Part shown: one piece after another, positions 43,162 through 48,633 of the stretch
How the letters are laid out: each line of letters starts with the position of its first letter
How positions within the stretch are numbered: the first letter of the stretch is position 1
NCBI GenBank assembly: GCA_021818105.1
Contig: JAKAFB010000018.1
Coordinates: 1-48,633 of the forward strand
Source: Acidobacteriota bacterium
GTDB lineage: Bacteria; Acidobacteriota; Terriglobia; Terriglobales; Acidobacteriaceae
DNA: 48,633 nt
Direction: 5' to 3'
The notes under the pieces: model-generated
The model's input: only the letters and a program-made list of their open reading frames with translations
Told to the model about the DNA's origin: nothing
The model's database searches: none
Translations under genes and position numbers: made by a program

Positions 43162-46100
43162 TGATTGCGCAAATGATTGCATGGTGTGCGCGCAATCCGA
43201 TTTTTGTCTTCATGGGCGCGCTCCTCTTATTGGTTGCCGGTGTCTGGTCGTTGCAACGTGTACCGCTTGATGCGCTGCCAGACATTAGCGACGTGCAGGT
43301 TGTCATCCGTGCTGAATGGCAAGGGCAGCCGCCAACCCTTATCGAGGATCAAGTTACGTATCCAATTGTCTCCGCACTGCTAGCGGCGCCAAGGGTAAAG
43401 AGTGTTCGTGGACAGACAATGTTCGGTGATTCGTATGTCTTCGTAATTTTTCAAGATGGCACCGACCTCTATTGGGCGCGTTCTCGCGTGATTGAGTATC
43501 TACAGCAGATCGTAGGCAAGCTGCCTCCTGATGTGCATCCGACTATTGGCCCTGACGCGACTGGCGCTGGATGGGTATTTGAATATGCATTGATGGATCT
43601 CTCGCATACGAAAACCCTCGCCGATCTGCGCGCGCTGCAAGACTGGTTTCTTCGCTATCAGCTTGAGACGGTGCCGGGCGTGGCGGAAGTGGCAGGTATC
43701 GGCGGGTTTGTTCGCCAGTACCAGGTGAATCTTGACCCCAGGAAGATGTTCGCCTACGGCATTTCTGCCGCTACTGTGATTGACCGCGTGCGGCAGAGCG
43801 CAAATGAAGTGGGTGGGAATGTGCTGGAGATGAGTGGTGCGGAATACATGATTCGCGGCCTTGGCTACTTCCGCTCGCTCACTGACCTTGAGAACGTTGC
43901 TGTTGCCTCACGGGATGGAACACCTGTGCTTGTTCGCGACCTGGGCACCGTCACATTCGGACCAGATGTCAGGCGCGGCGCAGCAGATTGGCAGGGGGAG
44001 GGTGAAACGGTTGGCGGCATCGTCGTGATGCGTGATGGGATGAATGCTCTTCGCGTGATTAACGGCATCAAAGAAAAATTTCGCGCGATTGCCGCATCTC
44101 TACCTCCGGGCATAGAAATTTTGTCAGGCTATGACAGATCATGGCTCATCAATGAATCAGTTCACACGCTGAGGCGTGATCTGATAGCAGAAGCACTCAT
44201 TGTCAGCTTTGTAACGGTCATCTTTCTCTTCCACTTCCGCTCTGCTCTCGTTCCCATCCTGACGCTCCCCATCGCAGTGCTGGCTGCTTTCATCCCCATG
44301 TACTACCTGCATGTGAGCTCCAACATTATGTCTCTGGGAGGGCTGGCTTTGGCCATCGGAGTCCTGGTGGATGCAGCTATTGTGATGGTGGAAAACGGCT
44401 ACCGTCATTTGGCAGAGAGGGGCGACACTCCGAACGGCGAGGAACGCCGGCGGATTCTAACTGAATCAGCGCAACAGGTTGGGCCAGCACTCTTCTACTC
44501 GCTTGTGATCATAGTTGTTTCATTTCTGCCAGTCTTCCTGCTTGAGGCGCAGGAAGGCCGCATGTTCCGGCCATTGGCATGGACCAAGACGCTGGCGCTT
44601 GTCTTCTCGTCGCTGCTCTCGATTACGCTTGTGCCAGCGCTCATGCCGTTCTTTGTGTGCGGCAAACTGCGGCCCGAGTTACAGAATCCAGTTGCGCGTA
44701 TTTCGCAAGCCATCTATTTGCCTGTCCTGCGATGGTGCCTGAGGCATTGGAGGCTTGTCATTGTGATGAATCTACTCTTTCTTGCGGCAACAACTCCGCT
44801 GTACTTCCGGTTGGGCAGTCAGTTTATGCCAGCACTTTACGAAGGATCCGCGCTGTATATGCCCAGCGCGTTGCCGGGAATCTCCATCACCCAGGCGGTT
44901 TCTTTGATGCAACAGCAAGACAGGATAATTCGCACATTTCCCGAGGTTGCCACTGTTTTTGGCACTGTTGGGCGCTCAGACAGCGCGACGGACAACGCGC
45001 CACTCGATATGTTCGATACGACGATTATGCTCAAGCCACAGGAGAAGTGGCGCAAGGGAATGACATACGAGAAGTTGATCCAGGAAATGGACGAGGAGTT
45101 GCAATTCCCTGGCCTGACAAACACATGGACGATGCCCGTACGCAGCCGGCTCGACATGGAACTGACCGGCATCAAGACAGAGGTTGGGATCAAGATTCAG
45201 GGTCCAAGTCTAGAGCGGATCGAGGAAATTGGCGCCCGCATGCAGAAAGCACTGTCCACAATGCCGGAGGTAAATTCTGTATTTGCGGAGCGCGTTGCCC
45301 AGGGCTTCTACCTCAACGTAGATGTCAATCGTACAGAGGCCGCCAGATACGGGCTGAACGTGGGTGATGTGCAACGTGCGATTGCCTCTGAAATAGGTGG
45401 CGCGAATATTGCGGAGAATGTCGAGGGGCGAGCGCGCTTCCCAATAGCAGTTCGCTATGCCCGCGACTTCCGGGACCACCCTGAGGATCTCTCACGGGTG
45501 CTTATTGGTACGCCATCGGGTGAGCAGATCCCCGTTGGCATGGTGGCGCGGACGTACTTCTCGCGTGGGCCAACAATGATTCGCGACGAGGATGGAGCCT
45601 TAACCGGCTACGTATATCTGGACCTTAAGTCGCATGATTATGGAGGATTTGTTAATCGGGCGAACAGGATACTGCAGCAATCCCTCACGCTTCCCGTCGG
45701 CTACACATGGCAATGGGCTGGTGAATACGAGTTCGAGATGCGTGCAAAGGAGCGCCTACTCATCATTCTTCCCATTGTCTTCCTGGTGATTTTTCTGCTG
45801 CTGTATCTTGTCTTCAAATCTGCCACGGAAGCAGCCGTGCTCATTTTTCCAACGCTTTATGCCATGTCGGGAGGGCTGTTGCTGCAGTGGTGGTTAGGTT
45901 ATAACTTCAGCGTGGCTGTGTGGGTGGGGTATATTGCGCTTTTCGGCATAGCAGTAGAAACCGGCGTGGTGATGGTGGTTTATCTGCACGAGGCCTTTCA
46001 ACGGTTTGCGGCGCAAGGTGTTCCTATGACAGAAGGCCTTCTTGAGAAGGCCGTTGTCGAAGGGTCTGTGCAGCGATTGCGTCCCAAACTCATGACCGTG

Positions 46101-46313
46101 ACGGCTGTAATTCTGAGTTTAGTGCCAATGCTATGGGAGACAGGCATTGGCTCCGATGTGATGAAGCCCATCGCGGCTCCAATCATCGGCGGAATGGTGA
46201 CTTCAACGATTCATGTTCTGATCCTGGTGCCTGTGTTTTTCCTCTTGATGAAGCGTCGCATGCTTCGTAGCGACTCGCATGGCCCAGCGCTGGGAAAGGA
46301 GTCGGCGGAGTAG
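43161..46313 (+). CDS. cusA: CusA/CzcA-type heavy-metal RND pump
   Basis: A 1050-residue inner-membrane pump. The start ATG 43161 overlaps the adaptor stop. It begins MIAQMIAWCARNPIFVFMGALLLLVAGVW. The metal-efflux hallmark PLDALPDISDVQVVI follows, then GVLVDAAIVMVENGYRHL in helix 4. The porter region has MPVRSRLDMELTGIKT, which keeps the Met of the CusA copper/silver path and the CusA-like DWFLRYQLETVPGVAEVAGIGG. Cu(I)/Ag(I) efflux is likely; Zn/Co/Cd types usually lack this Met. Confidence 0.94.
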   Translation: MIAQMIAWCARNPIFVFMGALLLLVAGVWSLQRVPLDALPDISDVQVVIRAEWQGQPPTLIEDQVTYPIVSALLAAPRVKSVRGQTMFGDSYVFVIFQDGTDLYWARSRVIEYLQQIVGKLPPDVHPTIGPDATGAGWVFEYALMDLSHTKTLADLRALQDWFLRYQLETVPGVAEVAGIGGFVRQYQVNLDPRKMFAYGISAATVIDRVRQSANEVGGNVLEMSGAEYMIRGLGYFRSLTDLENVAVASRDGTPVLVRDLGTVTFGPDVRRGAADWQGEGETVGGIVVMRDGMNALRVINGIKEKFRAIAASLPPGIEILSGYDRSWLINESVHTLRRDLIAEALIVSFVTVIFLFHFRSALVPILTLPIAVLAAFIPMYYLHVSSNIMSLGGLALAIGVLVDAAIVMVENGYRHLAERGDTPNGEERRRILTESAQQVGPALFYSLVIIVVSFLPVFLLEAQEGRMFRPLAWTKTLALVFSSLLSITLVPALMPFFVCGKLRPELQNPVARISQAIYLPVLRWCLRHWRLVIVMNLLFLAATTPLYFRLGSQFMPALYEGSALYMPSALPGISITQAVSLMQQQDRIIRTFPEVATVFGTVGRSDSATDNAPLDMFDTTIMLKPQEKWRKGMTYEKLIQEMDEELQFPGLTNTWTMPVRSRLDMELTGIKTEVGIKIQGPSLERIEEIGARMQKALSTMPEVNSVFAERVAQGFYLNVDVNRTEAARYGLNVGDVQRAIASEIGGANIAENVEGRARFPIAVRYARDFRDHPEDLSRVLIGTPSGEQIPVGMVARTYFSRGPTMIRDEDGALTGYVYLDLKSHDYGGFVNRANRILQQSLTLPVGYTWQWAGEYEFEMRAKERLLIILPIVFLVIFLLLYLVFKSATEAAVLIFPTLYAMSGGLLLQWWLGYNFSVAVWVGYIALFGIAVETGVVMVVYLHEAFQRFAAQGVPMTEGLLEKAVVEGSVQRLRPKLMTVTAVILSLVPMLWETGIGSDVMKPIAAPIIGGMVTSTIHVLILVPVFFLLMKRRMLRSDSHGPALGKESAE

Positions 46314-46602
46314 GAAGGCCGCTTGATCAGGATGAAGATCCCGTAAATCCGGAAGCATGCTGACTGCAGACGCGTCAGAAGTTGAAGGCTTCTTTGCAAT
46401 ACTTCATAAGAAAAGGAACTGCGTCAAGATTTTCGCAAGCCGATTGACTTCACTAGCTCAGAAAAATTTACGAGTCAGGCTAGAAAAAATGCTAGACACA
46501 GACCGGTATTCGCTCTCTTACTCGAGCAAGCGCGTAGCACTGGGCACAGCTAGAGCGATGCGGCGCCTTTGACAAGTGAGGAGACATTCCGCGCTGCTCC
46601 GA
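46314..46602. other. Convergent intergenic region without clear gene
   Basis: The 289 bases between cusA and the convergent glutaminase-like gene are more AT-rich than the surroundings, especially 46440-46520. A 71-codon frame (46357-46572) lacks a ribosome site and has an implausible composition. No strong hairpin terminator is seen, only a weak AGAAG/CTTCT stem near 46378. Confidence 0.4.
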
Positions 46603-48633
46603 TTACTGCGACATTGGTGCATCCTGCATGCGCGTGCTGGCCCGGGCTGCCCATTTCTCCCATGCGTTGGGATCGGCGAGCATTTTGATGTAAATGCCGC
46701 CGACAACAGAGCGAGCCTGAAAGCCTACCTGGCGTGCGGTGATGGTGTCATACCAGTCCGTCATGGGGACACGATCGGAGGTCTGGTTCAGGAAGGCAAA
46801 GACAGGATGGATGAGGGTTGTGAAGTCGGAGGAGTCAGCTGCAAGAGTCGCCGACCATACGGTCCAGTCGAGCTTGGTGTAATTGGCGCGGTTGTCGAGA
46901 GGCAGGCCGAAAGGATGCAGATGCGTCCTATAGAAAGCCACTTCGCGTCGCGCAATTTCAGCCGGAAAGACGTGTAAGCCGAGTATCTGATCCCACACGA
47001 GATTGTATTTCTGGCTCCAGGTGCCGGGCTTGTCGAACGCCAGACGGTAGTGATCGCCGTCGGCAGCCATTTCGACCCACTTACCGGCCATCAATTTTGC
47101 AGCGGCGCTGTAGCGTTCAGCCACGTCATGATGGCCCAGCGCGTCTGCCAACTGCGCATAGGCCGCGAGTGCCTCGATAGCCTTGATGGAGAGATTCGTA
47201 TTGTGTGCCAGATGCCCGGCAAAATCGTCTGTGCAGAGTTGGTTGGCAGGATCAAAGCCCTTGTCCAGCAGATACTCTGCCCACTTGGTGAGCAATGGCC
47301 AGTAACGCTGCGCATATGCGGGGCTTTTCTCTGCATGCGCCAATGCTGCAAACATCAGGATCATATTGCCGGACTCCTCAACCGGCATCTGATTCTCCTC
47401 GCTCACTTCTCCGCCACCGTAAAGCTGTCCGTTCGCCAGCGGGTACACGCCCAGATCGTGCGGCGCGAAGGGAAACTTCCATTGTGAAGTCTGCGCATAG
47501 CGCACCACGGGCTCCAACTGCGCCTCGACAAGCTTCGGATTCAGGAAGAGGAACATGGGCGCAGAAGGATACAGCACATCAACAGTGGAAATGGAACCGT
47601 TGCTGAAGTTTTCCTTGGGCATGAAAAACGGAATGCCCGCTGCATCCTCTACCAGTTTGTGTGCAGCGATGGCCTGGCGAAACGCGAGCACGGCGATGGA
47701 TGCGTATTCAGACCCGCCAGCCTTGATGAGGTCATGTTCCAACTCTGCGTCGTACAGTTCTGCGCGCTTTTCCAGCGGCACATAGTCCTTCTCGGCGCCT
47801 TTGAGCAGTGCGCTGAAGGTTGGGAACTCAGTGCGCCAGTAGGGCAGCAGTTTCTGGTGCATGTACTCAATGGAGTAGATGTCGTCATAGGCCAGGAGTA
47901 TATGGCGTGCCACCGGCATCGTGCCCACGGAATCCAGTGGCAGAGCAATGTTGAGCAGCGGCGGCGAGGGATAGCGACTCTGTGGCATGCGCGGCTGGCC
48001 GAGGTCGTCCTGCGCGGGCAGGGTTCCCTGCTGTGCAAAGACCTTCCTGTCATCCTCATTCCCCGCTGCGAGGGAGACGGCGCCCTGGCCTTCGGGCACG
48101 GCCACGTAGAAGTAGCCCCAGTTGATGCGCAGGTTATCGCCCCACTGCTCGAGCATCGGCTGCCGTTGCGAACCTGCACGCAGAAGATCCATCCCCGCGA
48201 TGTGCCCGCGCGACCAGACAACGGGCTCATCGGGTGCATTTGTCGCGATTGTGCCGGCGACGTCAAGGTAGAGCGTGACCTGATGCCGTGCGCCGTCGAG
48301 CGAGCGCACGGTCCAGGTCAGGTAAGATACCGGGCGCGCCATGACGCGCATGTCATCCGGGAAGGCGGGTGTGAAGAAGCAAAGTTGGATCTCGACCGTA
48401 GAGTTCTGCAACGTAAAGATGGAGCGCGTGGGCGTGATGGAGCGCGCGGTTTCCTTGAGAGCGGGAATCGCACGATTGCTGTCGCCCATGTAGCGATAGG
48501 TCTGGCCATCGATCCGCACAAGGCCGGTGAAATCTTGTCGGGCGCCCGTCCAGTGCCGCGTGGGACCGCTGGTCAGCGTGTCCGACACGGACCAGACGCT
48601 GAAATACGGGTCATGAACCACCAACGGCGTGGC
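46603..48633 (-). CDS. Glutaminase-like DUF4965/DUF1793 family protein (partial)
   Basis: The frame is open to the right window edge, so the N-terminus is missing; the last visible codons give ATPLVVHDPYFSVWSV. About 676 residues remain. The sequence runs through the DUF5127-type N-terminal beta domain (GARQDFTGLVRIDGQTYRYMGD), then the DUF4965 alpha region (FAGHLAHNTNLSIKAIEALAAYAQLADALGHHD) and DUF1793 (YNLVWDQILGLHVFP, LPLDNRANYTKLDWTVWSATLA). This architecture is that of fungal/bacterial GtaA-type glutaminases and related (alpha/alpha)6 proteins. The real substrate in bacteria is uncertain. It is convergent with cusA. Confidence 0.88.
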   Translation of the reverse strand, partial: ATPLVVHDPYFSVWSVSDTLTSGPTRHWTGARQDFTGLVRIDGQTYRYMGDSNRAIPALKETARSITPTRSIFTLQNSTVEIQLCFFTPAFPDDMRVMARPVSYLTWTVRSLDGARHQVTLYLDVAGTIATNAPDEPVVWSRGHIAGMDLLRAGSQRQPMLEQWGDNLRINWGYFYVAVPEGQGAVSLAAGNEDDRKVFAQQGTLPAQDDLGQPRMPQSRYPSPPLLNIALPLDSVGTMPVARHILLAYDDIYSIEYMHQKLLPYWRTEFPTFSALLKGAEKDYVPLEKRAELYDAELEHDLIKAGGSEYASIAVLAFRQAIAAHKLVEDAAGIPFFMPKENFSNGSISTVDVLYPSAPMFLFLNPKLVEAQLEPVVRYAQTSQWKFPFAPHDLGVYPLANGQLYGGGEVSEENQMPVEESGNMILMFAALAHAEKSPAYAQRYWPLLTKWAEYLLDKGFDPANQLCTDDFAGHLAHNTNLSIKAIEALAAYAQLADALGHHDVAERYSAAAKLMAGKWVEMAADGDHYRLAFDKPGTWSQKYNLVWDQILGLHVFPAEIARREVAFYRTHLHPFGLPLDNRANYTKLDWTVWSATLAADSSDFTTLIHPVFAFLNQTSDRVPMTDWYDTITARQVGFQARSVVGGIYIKMLADPNAWEKWAARASTRMQDAPMSQ

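Noticed and set aside
46357..46572. 71-codon frame between cusA and the glutaminase-like gene
   Set aside because: No spaced ribosome site, no recognisable domain and AT-rich sequence unlike neighbouring genes.
1..48633. CRISPR arrays, insertion sequences, phage or integrase genes
   Set aside because: No regularly spaced direct repeats, transposase or recombinase motifs were seen on either strand.

Overview
The window is a chromosomal segment of a high-GC Gram-negative bacterium, most likely an Acidobacteriota (Terriglobia/Acidobacteriaceae type). This is inferred from the gene order ispE, tRNA-Gln, prs, rplY, pth, rpsF, rpsR, rplI, from outer-membrane proteins and TolC-type channels, and from acidobacterial-style cytochromes and lipoproteins. 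There is no rRNA in the window to confirm it. I see no insertion sequence, prophage, integrase or CRISPR array. Nearly all DNA is coding and no gap exceeds 300 bases.

Left part (1-12.6 kb). A cut-off Tat-exported TIM-barrel isomerase-like gene and a DUF2252 gene lie on the minus strand. They are followed by a secreted dipeptidyl peptidase IV (plus), a possible 55-residue membrane protein, a DinB-type Y-family polymerase (plus) and a secreted retropepsin-like protease (minus). The housekeeping string follows: ispE, tRNA-Gln(TTG), prs, rplY/ctc, pth, rpsF, rpsR and rplI, ending at a strong hairpin near 12.53 kb. Several of these proteins carry extensions or insertions (IspE, Prs, S18).

Minus-strand block (12.6-26.1 kb). 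It holds an orphan oligopeptide-type ABC ATPase, a YeiH-family permease with its LysR regulator, and a peroxiredoxin followed by a small winged-helix protein. Next come an OsmC peroxidase, an ECF-like sigma factor fused to a zinc-finger anti-sigma-like domain, and a tightly coupled operon (TolC, adaptor, RND pump, DUF2892, methyltransferase, small protein). An outer-membrane beta-barrel gene closes the block.

Respiratory block (26.2-36.9 kb, plus strand), the most interesting part. An HTH-TOBE protein and a two-component system (membrane histidine kinase plus NtrC-type sigma-54 activator) sit directly upstream of a sigma-54 promoter with correct -24/-12 spacing and a 10-bp inverted repeat. 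The promoter faces a cytochrome c-porin fusion resembling the Cyc2 group. Behind it come a monoheme cytochrome c, a GltD-like flavo/iron-sulfur oxidoreductase with two extra [4Fe-4S] sites, a Rieske protein, a full-length cytochrome b, a hexaheme cytochrome c and a separate diheme cytochrome c. Read together, this is a candidate outer-membrane-to-quinone-to-NAD(P) electron-transfer module under sigma-54 control. The direction of electron flow and the substrate are unknown.

Right part (36.9-48.6 kb). A Tat-exported molybdenum hydroxylase pair (IorAB type) is followed by a CusCBA-type heavy-metal efflux operon. That operon is led by a small cysteine-rich exported protein and has an operator-like inverted repeat. 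A glutaminase-like (DUF4965/DUF1793) exported protein runs off the right edge on the minus strand.
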